From positions 62,800,944 through 62,864,943 of the forward strand of contig CM026552.1 in assembly GCA_015143295.1 (NCBI GenBank): DNA of 64,000 nt, given 5' to 3'. Positions within the stretch are counted from its first letter, which is position 1. Each line of letters opens with the position of its first letter. Below, in pieces: positions 31,320 through 41,793 of the stretch. This stretch comes from Tetracentron sinense. Lineage: Eukaryota; Streptophyta; Magnoliopsida; Trochodendrales; Trochodendraceae. A program made the translations under genes and the position numbers. The notes below the pieces were generated by a model that did no database searches, was not told the DNA's origin, and saw only the letters and a program-made list of their open reading frames with translations.

Positions 31320-34300
31320 TCATTCAAACAACTCGGGGTGCTTCGCCTTGACTTCGGCCTCACGTTCCCATGTAGCCTCTTCTCGAGCGTGATGTTGCCA
31401 TTGCACGAGAACTAGCGGAATAGTCTTGTTGCGAAGTACTTGGTCTCTTCGATCCAAAATATGAACCGGCTTCTCAACCAAAGTGAGATCCTCTCGAATC
31501 TCAACCGGATCAAGCTCGATGACGTGAGAAGGATCCGGGATGTACTTCCGAAGCTGGGAGATATGAAACACGTTGTGGACCGCCGCCATGTAAGCGGGCA
31601 AAGCAACACGGTAAGCCACCTCGCCAACTCGAGTAATGATCTCGAACGGACCCACATATCTCGGGCTAAGCTTGCCTCTCTTCCCGAATCGCATAACACC
31701 TTTGGTCGGTGAAATCCTTACAAACACAAAATCACCGACTCGGAATTCAAGATCCCTCCTTCGGTTGTCGGCATAGCTTTTCTGTCTATCTTGTGCGGTC
31801 TTCAACCTCTCCCGGATAAGCTTGACCCTATCCGCGGTTTGTTCAATTAACTCGGGGCCCAAAATCTTTCTTTCTCCCACTTCATCCCAATACAACGGGG
31901 ATCTACAACTTCTTCCGTACAAAGCCTCGAAAGGCGCCATTTGTATGCTTTCTTGATAACTATTGTTGTAAGCGAATTCCACCAAAGGTAGGTGATCTTC
32001 CCAACTTCCCTTGAAGTCTAGCATACATGCTCGGAGCATATCTTCAATAACCTGATTCACCCTCTCGGTTTGCCCGTCGGTCTGTGGGTGGAAAGCTGTG
32101 CTAAAGTCTAATCGGGAGCCCATTGCACCTTGAAAACTTTTCCAAAACCTGGATGTGAATCTTGGGTCTCTATCCGACACAATACTCACTGGCACCCCGT
32201 GTAATCGGACTATTTCCTTGATGTATAGCTCCGCTAACTGATTGGAGTTGAATGTAGTCCGGTACGGTAAGAAATGAGCGGACTTCGTGAGTCTATCAAC
32301 AACTACCCATATAGCATCGGTCTTCCTAACCGTCTTCGGCAACCCCACGATAAAGTCCATAGAGATATGTTCCCATTTCCACTCGGGAATAGGGAGGGAC
32401 TGCAAAAGACCCGCTGGTCTCAAATGCTCTGCTTTCACCTGTTGGCATACCAAACACCGTGCCACATACTCCGCAACCTCCCTCTTCATGTTTCGCCACC
32501 AAAAGTGACTCTTGAGGTTCCGGTACATCTTTGTCCCCCCGGGATGCACTGTATACTTAGACCGGTGAGCTTCGTCCATAATCTCTCTCCGAAGGTCTGC
32601 ATTGGCTGGGACACAAAGCCTTCCCTTGAATGTAATAGCACCTCGGCTAGTGAGAGAGAAGTCCGTACTACCCTTGGCCACTTCCCTATCCCGGAAAACC
32701 AACAAGTCAGTGTCCGTGGCTTGATACTCCTGGATCAAGTCTATAAGGTACGGCCGAACTGTAACATTTGCCAAAACCGGACTGCGGATAGAATCGTTCA
32801 CACTGATGTCTAGATTTGCCAAATCGTCTAACAGTCTCCATTCCCGCACCAACATGTGAGCCAACAACCCCGATGGTTTCCTACTCAGAGCGTCTGCCAC
32901 CACATTTGCTTTTCCCGGGTGATATTGGATAGTGCACTCGTAGTCCTTTAAGAACTCAATCCAACGCCGTTGTCGTAAGTTTAACTCTTTTTGGGAAAAG
33001 AGATACTTGAGGCTCTTGTGGTCCGTGTACACATAGAACTCCACCCCGTACAGATAATGTCACCAAATTTTAAGTGCAAACACGACCGCCGCAAGCTCCA
33101 AGTCGTGAGTGGGGTAGTTCTTTTCATGCTCTTTCAACTGCCTTGACGCATAGGCAATGACCTTCTTGTGTTGCATTAGGACACACCCGAGTCCAACATG
33201 CGAGGCATCGCTGTACACCTCATACCCAAAAGGTCCAGATGGCACAGTAAGGACAGGGGCTGTGGTGAGGCGTTTCTTCAACTCTTGGAAACTTACTTCA
33301 CATCGGTCACTCCAACTGAACTTTGCATTTTTCCTTGTCAAGTAGGTGAGAGGTGCAGCCAAACTGGAGAATCCCTCCACAAATCTCCGGTAGTAGCCTG
33401 CCAATCCGAGGAAACTACGTATCTCCGTGACGCTCTTGGGCCTCTCCCAACTCATGACTGCCTCAACCTTGGCTGGATCTACAGAAATGCCCTCGGCCGA
33501 CACCACATGTCCAAGAAATGCGACCTTCTCTAACCAGAACTCGCACTTACTCAATTTGGCATATAGCCTATGCTCTCTCAACATCTCCAGAGCGAGGCGG
33601 AGGTCTCGTGCGTGATCTTCCCGTGTCTGGGAATACACCAAAATGTCATCAATGAATACAATCACGCATCGATCCAAGTAAGATCGGAACACCCGGTTCA
33701 TCAAATCCATGAATGCCGCCGGTGCATTCGTCAGCCCAAAAGGCATGACAAGGAACTCGTAATGCCCATACCGAGTCCTGAAAGCCGTCTTCGGAACATC
33801 TTCCGCCTTGATCCTTAATTGATGATACCCCGATCTAAGGTCAATTTTGGAGAAGAATCTTGCTCCCTTCAGTTGGTCGAACAAGTCATCGATCCTTGGC
33901 AAGGGATAACGATTCTTGATAGTTACCTTGTTCAACTGACGGTAGTCTATACACATTCTCATCGACCCGTCTTTCTTCTTTACAAAAAGGACCGGAGCTC
34001 CCCACGGTGACACACTTGGTTGGATGAAACCAAGTTGTTGTAACTCCTCAATTTGCTTCTTCAATTCTTCAAGCTCTATCGGGGCCATTCTATATGGGGC
34101 TCTTGAAATTGGAGCGGTGCCCGGAGTAAGCTCTATAGCGAACTCAATCTCCCGATTCGGAGGTAACCCGGGAAGTTCCTCCGGAAACACGTCCAAGAAA
34201 TCACTCACGACCGGAATGGCCGAGGAGTTTTGTGCTTCTAGGTTTGTTACACTCAAGGCTGCGAGGCGAGCAATGTCCCTCTCTCTTAATCCTCGGAAGT

Positions 34301-34651
34301 GAAAAGGCTTACCCCCTTCCGGCTTGAAATTCACCATCTTTTCAAAACATGCAACATGCCCGTGATGGCTTGCCAACCAATCCATACCAAGAATGACGTC
34401 AAAGTCTAAATCTTGGAAACCCAGGACGATAAGGTCGGCTAACAATTCATTCTCCCCCACTTGAACCACACTATCCCTGAATACCTTGTCCGTATCAACC
34501 GACTTGCCGAGTGGAGTTGCAATGGTCAACTCCCGCTCCAACGGAGTAGCCTCAGTCGAAAAGCCCTTTGCGAAACTAGGCGACACAAAGGAGTGAGTGG
34601 ATCCTGTGTCTATCAACACTCGAGCGAGACATTCGTTCACTAATAAAGCGC
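31320..34651 (-). pseudogene. pol: Gypsy G pol (PR-RT-RNase H-IN-chromodomain), one nonsense codon
   Basis: Read on the minus strand from the predicted acceptor at 34651. Aspartic protease has [13 protein letters not shown] has [28 protein letters not shown] and the catalytic FIDDILVYS. RNase H has [13 protein letters not shown] and TDHKSLKYL. Integrase has the HHCC zinc region ([12 protein letters not shown] ... CLVCQQVK), DDE acids in [15 protein letters not shown] and [11 protein letters not shown], and GPFEII near the end. A chromodomain-like tail follows ([17 protein letters not shown]), placing it in the Tekay/Del chromoviruses. A single in-frame TGA (33062-33060), in the conserved [11 protein letters not shown] context, replaces an arginine codon, consistent with CGA to TGA. 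The frame is otherwise open to 31320. This copy cannot make full Pol unless the stop is read through. Confidence 0.9.
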
Positions 34652-34785
34652 CTGTGCGATTAAGTAACTAATATCAGTAGATTTCAAATAGTAACAAGCA
34701 TCATACATAGGTAACCCTTAGTATAACTAACCGCATAACAAGCCACAGAAATTTTATACAACTTAAACTCAAAACTCTCGCGTAC
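34652..34785 (-). other. Predicted gag-pol intron, gypsy G (134 nt)
   Basis: The donor is CAAG/GTACGCG (34785) and the acceptor ATCGCACAG/GCG (34652). A CTGAT branch-point-like motif lies about 25 nt before the acceptor, and the segment is AT-rich. Unspliced RNA stops Gag at 34769. Splicing joins VVQ with G-A-L-L-V-NE and enters the protease frame. The pol frame is closed by TAG at 34670-34668, so the two frames never overlap. Element C has the same boundaries (57495-57643). Confidence 0.7.
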
Positions 34786-36022
34786 CTTGCACGACATCGT
34801 CAGATGCACGTGCGTCTCTCTCCGATAGAGCAAAAACTCGACCCTGAGTGGCTGGGCGAGGAGGCCGGGCAGACTGTGAGGCCCTCGAAGCCTGAGAAGA
34901 GCTAGGCTGAGATGTCTGCCGAATCGGGGGCCTGCTCCCCGAAGACTGAGCTGGCATTAGACGTCGGGGACAATCCCGAATCATGTGGCCCTGGTCGCCA
35001 CAATGAAAACAGCCTCCTGTAGCCTTCCGACATTCCCCTGCTGGATGCCTCCTTCCACAAAGGGTGCAGACATCATGTGAATAAGTGGGAGGAGTATAAC
35101 CCGTAGCCTGAGTCACTGCGGGGCGAGGAGCATACGAGGTAGCCGGGCGAAAGGCCGGTGGAGCCAAAGGGCGGAGAGCCTGTGGTGCCGAGTACATCCT
35201 CTGTGACTGAGCCGGCCCTGCGAACTGATAAGACATAGTCCTAGCTCTCTTCTCCCCTGAACTACTAGACTGTCCCTTCTCTATTCCTCTTCTCTTAAAG
35301 AACTCTTCGGAATTCGACTCGGCCAACAATGCCTTGTCCACAACTTCTGAATATGTCTCATGTCGGAACATTGAGACACGATCCTTGAGGTAGGCCTTCA
35401 ACCCCCTCTCGAATTTCCGGGCCTTCATAGCCTCGGTAGCTATCATGTGTGGAGCAAATCGAGATAGCTCTGAGAACTTGGCTTCGTAAGCCGCTACAGA
35501 CATATTACCTTGCTCCAAGGTAATAAATTCAATTTCTTTCTTTTCTTTCATCCCAACCGGAAAGTATTTCTTGTAGAAAACGTCCAAGAATTCTCCCCAT
35601 GTCCATTCTTGGCCTTGCCGGGTCAACTCTCGGGTCCGAAGTGCAGACTTCCACCAATGGTCGGCCTCGCCTTCAAGCATAAAGGCAGCCCATGTGACCC
35701 TCTCTACTTCCGTAGGTGCCAAAACCGAGAATATCTTCTCAAGTTGCCGAATCCAACCCTCGGCAACAAGTGGATCAATGCTTCCACAAAAAGTTGGAGG
35801 CCTCATCCTCCGGAAAGCTTCTATCCCGGCTTGGGCTCGGTTAGGAGGAGCCGGTATAAGTGCCGCATTAGGCGGGGTGGCCGGTTGCCTTGCCGCCAAC
35901 ATAGCCAAAGTCTCGGCTATGGATGTGAATGCTTGGGCAAAGTCGGGCTGATCATCACCCGATGGAGCATCACCTCCATTACCCCTCGTGTTGTACCCGC
36001 GACCCCGGGTATTGCGTCTCAT
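34769..36022 (-). CDS. gag: Gypsy G Gag
   Basis: 417 codons from the ATG at 36022-36020, chosen because it opens the RNTRGRGYNTRGNGGDAP start shared with elements E and C; upstream in-frame codons contain no ATG. The Retrotrans_gag core spans about residues 75-215 (FRRMRPPTFCGSIDPLVAEG, FMLEGEADHWW, WTWGEFLDVFYKKYFP, YEAKFSELSRFAP). A proline/alanine-rich linker follows, then CTLCGRRHPAGEC and a canonical CCHC knuckle (CFHCGDQGHMIRDC, about residues 350-363). It forms the virus-like particle and binds genomic RNA. The last codons after DDVVQ (residues 413-417) are read from intron sequence; after splicing they would be replaced by Pol. The frame is intact and looks functional. Confidence 0.93.
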   Translation of the reverse strand: MRRNTRGRGYNTRGNGGDAPSGDDQPDFAQAFTSIAETLAMLAARQPATPPNAALIPAPPNRAQAGIEAFRRMRPPTFCGSIDPLVAEGWIRQLEKIFSVLAPTEVERVTWAAFMLEGEADHWWKSALRTRELTRQGQEWTWGEFLDVFYKKYFPVGMKEKKEIEFITLEQGNMSVAAYEAKFSELSRFAPHMIATEAMKARKFERGLKAYLKDRVSMFRHETYSEVVDKALLAESNSEEFFKRRGIEKGQSSSSGEKRARTMSYQFAGPAQSQRMYSAPQALRPLAPPAFRPATSYAPRPAVTQATGYTPPTYSHDVCTLCGRRHPAGECRKATGGCFHCGDQGHMIRDCPRRLMPAQSSGSRPPIRQTSQPSSSQASRASQSARPPRPATQGRVFALSERDARASDDVVQGTREF

Positions 36023-36030
36023 GATTTCTC

Positions 36031-36761
36031 CTGAGAACGACAATACAGCATGAGTCTAACTTGGATACGCATTTAGTACAATTTGTTCGCAATTCACTCA
36101 ATACATATTCATCAAGCACATCTAATAAGTACAACACCAATAATGTACACATGGTATATAATACAATAGCATAACATACAATCCGTGTTCCTAGTGTAGG
36201 ACTCTATGTTCGGTTGAAGTTCAACCCATTTTGACTAAGACTAACTTGTTAGTCTATACTTGGAATACAACTCTCTAAGGTGATTCTAATACCTTGTTCA
36301 ATCATCTAAGTGACCCTAGGGACTCTAATGCCTAGAGCTCTGATACCACTTCTGTCACGCCCCAAAATACCCCCTAGGAGTTAAGGGATACCTTAGAGGT
36401 GACTACGTGTACCTGTCAAACCATCCTGTAATGCAAGAGGCTAAACATAATATAATTCAATGAAAATCAGAGCGCGGAAACTAAACATAAGTGCGGAAGC
36501 ATAAGCCAACTTTTCTTTTCTTCTATAACTCCAAGTAGTATTCCAAGTTAACATATACCAAATACAATCAAAGTAAAGGTGGACATGCCCACCTATCAAA
36601 ATACAAAAGGAACTCTCTAATCCTCTCCTCTCAACAGTAGTCGAGGTATGGCCACACATCCAAGTCCCCATCCTCCTGAGACTGCCATGGGATAGGTGGC
36701 TCCCTCTCTTCTACATACTCCTCCTCGACCCAAGGCTCGTGGTCGAGGACATCCACAGTAC
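36031..36761 (-). other. Possible leader intron, gypsy G (731 nt)
   Basis: Donor ATGTCGGCAG/GTACTG in the 5' LTR just after the conserved hairpin (36781-36801); acceptor TCGTTCTCAG/GAGAAATC directly before the gag ATG. The donor GT after GGCAG (or a variant) is kept in LTRs 1, 2, A, C, E and G although the bases after it differ (GTGATA, GTACTG, GTTCTA, GTGCTC, GTCTG). The TCTCAG/GA acceptor is kept in G, C and E. Splicing would remove the PBS from a gag mRNA. Confidence 0.45.
36337..36348 (-). other. Primer binding site, Met tRNA (gypsy G)
   Basis: Minus-strand TGGTATCAGAGC, four bases from the end of the 5' LTR. It pairs with the 3' end of initiator Met tRNA. Confidence 0.93.
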
Positions 36762-38833
36762 CTGCCGACATAAAAGTACGGCTGAGCATGGAATACTCAG
36801 CGAGTACAAACTACTAGCTAACCATAACAATAGCGAAAACATAACAACAGTGAGCAATACAAGATATTAATTTAAAGCAATAGTGAAAGCATAAGATACA
36901 TAGCCATATCTTGACATGCGTGTATGAATGCAAAAACCTCGGTAAAACTCATGTCTCGGAAACCCTTTTCGTGTCTCGGTCAAATCATGTATGTGTATCG
37001 TGTCTTGTCTTGTGTTTCATGTCTTGATTTGTTCTTGACTTGTATACTTGTGAGCCAGAGGCTAGCACCCTTCCTTGGGCTACCAACCTCCTTGTCATGT
37101 TCTTGTCCCATTTCTCTTGTGAGCCAGAGGCTAGCACCCTTCCTTGGGCTACCAACCTCCTTGTCATGTTCTTGTCCCATTTCTCTTGTGAGCCAGAGGC
37201 TAGCACCCTTCCTTGGGCTACCAACCTCCTTGTCATGTTCTTGCTTCATTTCTCTTGTGAGCCAGAGGCTAGCACCCTTCCTTGGGCTACCAACCTCCTT
37301 GTCATGTTCTTGCTTCATTTCTCTTGTGAGCCAGAGGCTAGCACCCTTCCTTGGGCTACCAACCTCCTTGTCATGTTCTCTCTTGCATTTCACTTGTGAG
37401 CCAGAGGCTAGCACCCTTCCTTGGGCTACCAACCTCCTTGTCATGTTTCATTTTCTTGTTTGCTTTATTATGCACAATTACTCTTGGAAAACCCAATTCA
37501 TGCATGCATGCGTGCTTGTGTGCTTGTCAATAGTGGTAATCATGATGACATACTTGAATGGGCGGATCACATGAATATGGCATTTCAATCCTTAACATAG
37601 TGGTATGAAAATTTAGGCAACATATAGCACATTTGAGCAATTTATCATTCCTAAGAACATTTACACAATTTCTATTTTCCATTTTCTTCATTTAGTCCAT
37701 TTATCCCTTGTTTAGTCATTTTATCAAACACCCGGTGGGCCACATTTCTTAGTCCTTCCATTTCCTTTATTTAGTGCGTATTTTTCATCAAGACATCAAG
37801 GTACATTCGTTATTTGTAAAGTGCCCATCTTCCATTTTCCTTTTCACACATCACACAACATCCATACGGCATCCAATCGCCTCAATCGACATCCCATCCA
37901 CACATTTATTCCTTTCCCCTTATCTTGTTTATATTTGTTGAGTTAATACAATGCATAGGGAAGGAAAAGCATAATATATATATTCACCATTTACACTAGA
38001 AAACCTAGGTTATTGCTAGGGAAAGTTAGTAGGGTGTACTAACCTTAGATCAAGGTTTGATCTTGAAGAAACCTTGAAATAGAAGCTCTATTTGGAAGGA
38101 GGAAGCCTTTGCTTGAAGGGGACTTGGGTTGGGGGAAGAAACCTCTTTCAAAACGTGAGTGAGTGCTGCCCTAGCTTGGAGAATGCACCTCCACACGAGC
38201 TTGAGTTGAAATCTTGAAGAAAACGTGCTTGGGGACGATCTAGGGTCTTCACCCCTTTGATTTCTTCTCCAATGGAAAACCCTAGTTGCAAATCCCCTTC
38301 TCCTCTCTCTCTATCTCTCAAAATCCCTTAAGTGTTGTGAATGAAGCCCTAAAGGCTCGGGCAAGCCTTAAGGAGAAAGGGTTTAACCCCCAAAAGACGA
38401 TAAAGCCCTTACTGAAATTTCTGCAAAAACGCGAAGACCGAGCGATCGGTGTTCATGACCGATCGATCGGTTGCCTACCGATCGATCGGTGTTTATGACC
38501 GATCGACCGGTCAAAAACTCACTCTCTGGAAAATTTCCCCATACAAAATTTCTGACCGCGCGATAGCTACCGATCGATCGGTTATGGACCGATCGATCGC
38601 TGCCTGGACCGAGCGATCGGTTCTCTGTATGTCTGGACTGTTTTGACCATATCTTTTGACTCGCTCGTCGGATTTCGACGATTCAACTTGCGTTGGGTTC
38701 GTCTTCCGAAAACGCACATTTCTGACATTTCGGAATTTCCGATTTCTCCCTTATTTATTAATTAGACTACAAAAACGGCCAATTAGCTACGAAGGTGCTA
38801 TTCATTAAAGATGAAAAAGTCTGGGGTGCTACA
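36353..38833 (-). mobile_element. Gypsy G 5' LTR
   Basis: 2481 bp, minus-strand start TGTAGCACCCCAGAC. The right flank TACCA (38834-38838) repeats the left flank of the 3' LTR. It holds six 69-bp units (37047-37447), the hairpin (36781-36801) and a palindrome cluster (38437-38621, about 210-400 nt into the LTR). It is the promoter of the element; no clear TATA box was identified. Confidence 0.95.
37047..37447. repeat. 69-bp minisatellite, 6 units (G 5' LTR)
   Basis: Same unit as 29492-29823 but with one extra copy (the TTCTTGCTTCATTTCTC variant occurs twice). The two LTRs are otherwise almost identical, so one unit was gained or lost during or after the insertion. Confidence 0.95.
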
Positions 38834-40109
38834 TACCATGCTACCTTAGAAGGAAATTGACTTAGAATAATTATATGAACCCTACGTGACTAAATATGTA
38901 GCCTTGAGAGTGTTAGAGGCATATCTCATTGACCGTAGCTCCAATTTTGCTCTATAATATATCAAATCGACCATATCGAAAAGATCTACAACTTTCATGA
39001 AGAAAGTAAAAGCACAAAATCGATTTTTAAATCCCGTTCAACCAGATTTATGGGCGGTCGACCGGCTGCCGAAAATAAGCTACTGTTTAAACCAAGGTTC
39101 CTTGTTAGAGGCATATCTCATGGACCGTAGCTCCGATTTTGCTCCATAATATATCAAATCAACCGTATCAAAAATATATACAACTTTCATAAAGAAAGAC
39201 AAAGAAAAAACTTGATTTTTAAATCTCGGTCGACCGGCTATTGAAAAAAAGCTACTGTTTTGTTTTTTAAAGCAAAAATCTGTCAGCCGATCGACCGCCC
39301 ATGGAGGCCGATCGACTGGGCTGCACGTTTTCAGCATATTTTTGTGTCTAAACTTGTTTGTTTGCTTCTACATATGTTGGGTTTGAATCCCAATTGGAAC
39401 CAAGGAAGTTTGTGAGAGTTTAGAGTGTTTCTAAAGGATTATTGGGGTTGTTTAAACCCATTCTCCTCTCCTCTTTCATCCAAGAGATTGCAAGCTATTC
39501 TTCCATCCTTGCTTGCTTGATTATTCCTTTGATTAGGATACATCTAGGGTTGTGATTAATTAAAACCATCAACCCGTTCTGTGAAGAACACTTTGGCCGG
39601 TGTGTTTCAAAGCTTTTGCGAAGGAGATCGATTCGAGAAGGATAATGGATATTTGGTTAGTGAAATCCGAAGCCATCATTGATGGAGATCGATCTTTGGA
39701 GATCGTGGTTGTTGAGACCCAAGAGAAGTAAAGGCTGCTGAGGTTGTTCACGGGTCTTACGGGAACGTGATTACTTATTGAGGCGTGTAGGACTAGCCGT
39801 GGATTGAAGAGTTCGAGTCCTGTTTGGGTGAGGTTCGAGTCTGTAAGTATCTTTACTTTGTCTTAGTAATCTCTTTACTGGACTAGGTCCCGTGGTTTTT
39901 CCCGGAAGGGTTTCCACGTAAAAATCCTTGTGTTTTGGTTTGCTTGTCTTTTTATAATCCACACTTTATTGTTCTTCCTCCCTTAGTTAATAACTTAATT
40001 GTTAAATCTTAAAAATGGTAGATAGACTTTGTAGGAAGACCTAGCCACCCCCTTGAATTTGTGAGTTCTCAACTCAAATATTATTTTCGAGGTTAACTGG
40101 ATTTTTTCA
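38834..40109 (+). mobile_element. Copia-type element B2, rest of 5' LTR
   Basis: Continues from 28797 (GTGACCTAGATACCA / TACCATGCTACCTTAGAAGG; in B1 the same stretch is uninterrupted at 23110-23150). It has the duplicated 190-bp unit, a GTCGACC/GATCGACC cluster (39033-39320), and ends GGATTTTTTCA. Confidence 0.85.
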
Positions 40110-40111
40110 AT

Positions 40112-40123
40112 TGGTATCAGAGC
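40112..40123 (+). other. Primer binding site, Met tRNA (B2)
   Basis: TGGTATCAGAGC, perfect, two bases after the LTR end. It confirms the plus orientation. Confidence 0.85.
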
Positions 40124-40923
40124 GGGTTCACTAAGGAAGAAGCTAAGGATTTATCTCAATTGATCATTCACCAAGAAAGGTGGGAATTCCAAGAGGACCT
40201 TAATTAAGTGTGTTAAAATAGTCTCAAAACCCTTAAATTGAGTTTAGGGATCTTAGTATTTATAGGAATCCCCAAACAATCTCGGAATTGGAAGATAGCA
40301 CCTTCTAAATTTAATTTTGTGTTTATCTCACTCGAGCCACCCTATTCTCGCTCGAGCGATCTATAAACAATAACTTGTGTAGAACTTCCAAATTCACATA
40401 TAGAAGGAAATTTTCCATCTTGCTTGAACAAGATATTTCTCACTTCCAACGAGTTATCTACTGGAGGTTCAAACATAGATTTTTTCCAAACTCGTTCAAG
40501 CCAACATTTGTCGGTTCCAGAGAGTTGGCAACTGAAATTCTTTAAATTGTGATTCTTTTCAATTCGCTCGAGCGGGCAAAATCTCTCTTCCAACGAAATT
40601 TTAACACCCTAAGGTGAGAGATCACAACACCGGCATGATGTCTTTAGTAGAATTCTTTCGGAGCTTCTTCATCGACTCTTTAGCATTTTGACATTTTGAT
40701 GAACTGACTTATGACTCTAACTTGACTCGATTTTGACAACAAAATTTGTCAATTACAAATATGAACCTTTCAACATTCAATAAAGTTATTGTTTCATGCA
40801 CATTCATTGTTATGCATACTTATACTAATACCTCATATTATGAGAGTACAAGGTTCCTTAGGAATAATGTAAGAAAACCATTCAAAGGGTAGTGAACCAA
40901 AGGCAATAAGACATGGTTTGCCA
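40124..40923. other. Unassigned remnant after B2 PBS
   Basis: The expected B2 gag is absent; similarity to B1 ends within about 20 bp of the PBS. The sequence holds CTCGAGCG palindromes (CGCTCGAGCGAT at 40350-40361, and GCTCGAGCGGGC near 40565), suggesting yet another LTR fragment. No open frame resembles a known protein. Confidence 0.4.
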
Positions 40924-41196
40924 CACTATTACAAATATGCTTATTAATAACAGTTTCATTTCCAAGAACATTAACAGTGTTCATGAGAACCGTGATAAGA
41001 ATCCCTTATAAATCGCGGGAGAGAATCGCAGAAAACTTTTGACGGTAGTTTCCATCACGGTTAATACAAAAACCGTGATAAATATTTTTCACGAGAAATA
41101 TAAGATCACAGTTATTATCTACCTGTGATTATAACTATTTTAATAGATCATTGTTTAATATATAGATCACGGTTCTTAACATAACTGTGATCTAAT
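40924..41196 (+). mobile_element. CACTA (En/Spm-type) transposon left end
   Basis: The terminus CACTATTACAAATATG is followed by subterminal repeats of AACCGTGAT in both orientations (40990, 41060-41085, 41106-41133, 41166-41192), the standard layout of plant CACTA ends where the transposase binds. It is interrupted at 41197 by an LTR and resumes at 45905. No transposase is present. Confidence 0.65.
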
Positions 41197-41470
41197 TGTT
41201 AGATATATATGCCCACGAAAGCCATTTAGGTATTGTATTAGTCTCTTAATCAATAAAAACATATTTTACATTCACACATTGTCTTCTGCATTGGGTAACA
41301 CATTAAAAGTATCTCATTGGATGAGACTACTTTGTCCCTTAGTTATTGTAGGAAAACCATCTAATTGGTTAATAACTAATTGCTAAGGAGATATGGTTTT
41401 CCGGTTCCTTGTAGACCTAAAATTGTTCTAAGTTATTCAGGATACATCTGGACAATGTATTCCTACTAAC
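41197..41470 (+). mobile_element. Solo LTR in CACTA, left part
   Basis: Starts TGTTAGATATATATGCCC. CTAAT flanks both ends (41192-41196 and 45900-45904). It is interrupted by LINE B at 41471. Superfamily not proven. Confidence 0.7.
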
Positions 41471-41793
41471 TTTTTTTTTTAAAAATAAAGTCACTTAGAA
41501 GAGCGGGGGGTTTGGTAGACCCCTACCTGTTTTATTAAAAGAAGAAGAAAAATGGGGGGGGGGGACATAAACCTTACCCCTACAAGACAACCAAAACTAA
41601 GAGGAGGGGACATAGACCAAAACCCCTCCTAAGAACAAACCGACCTAGGGAAGGTAAAAACCAACCCAGACCAAACAACCAACTAAAAGGAAGAAAAGGG
41701 GGACATAAAACCTTACCCCTTCCACCCCACGACCAAACAAGACCCAAAACAACGCTGGGGGACATATAATAAAACCCCAACACTAACCACACC
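41471..41793 (-). mobile_element. LINE B, poly(A) end and 3' UTR
   Basis: T run (41471-41480), then GGGGGGTTTGGTAGACCCC and several GGGGGACATA-AACCTTACCCC blocks (41555, 41600, 41699, 41757), shared with LINEs A and C. Confidence 0.8.

Noticed and set aside
31210..31320. A third, envelope-like gene between pol and the 3' LTR of elements G and C
   Set aside because: Only about 100 bp separates the pol stop from the polypurine tract in G, and the corresponding region in C is equally short once the solo LTR is removed.
32274..34643. Plus-strand open frames opposite pol of element G
   Set aside because: Shadows of the GC-richer minus-strand pol. They have no recognisable domains, while the minus strand carries all catalytic motifs.
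34643..34785. Programmed ribosomal frameshift linking gag and pol in element G
   Set aside because: The pol frame is closed by TAG at 34670-34668, about 100 nt downstream of the gag stop (34769), so the frames do not overlap and no slippage site can connect them.
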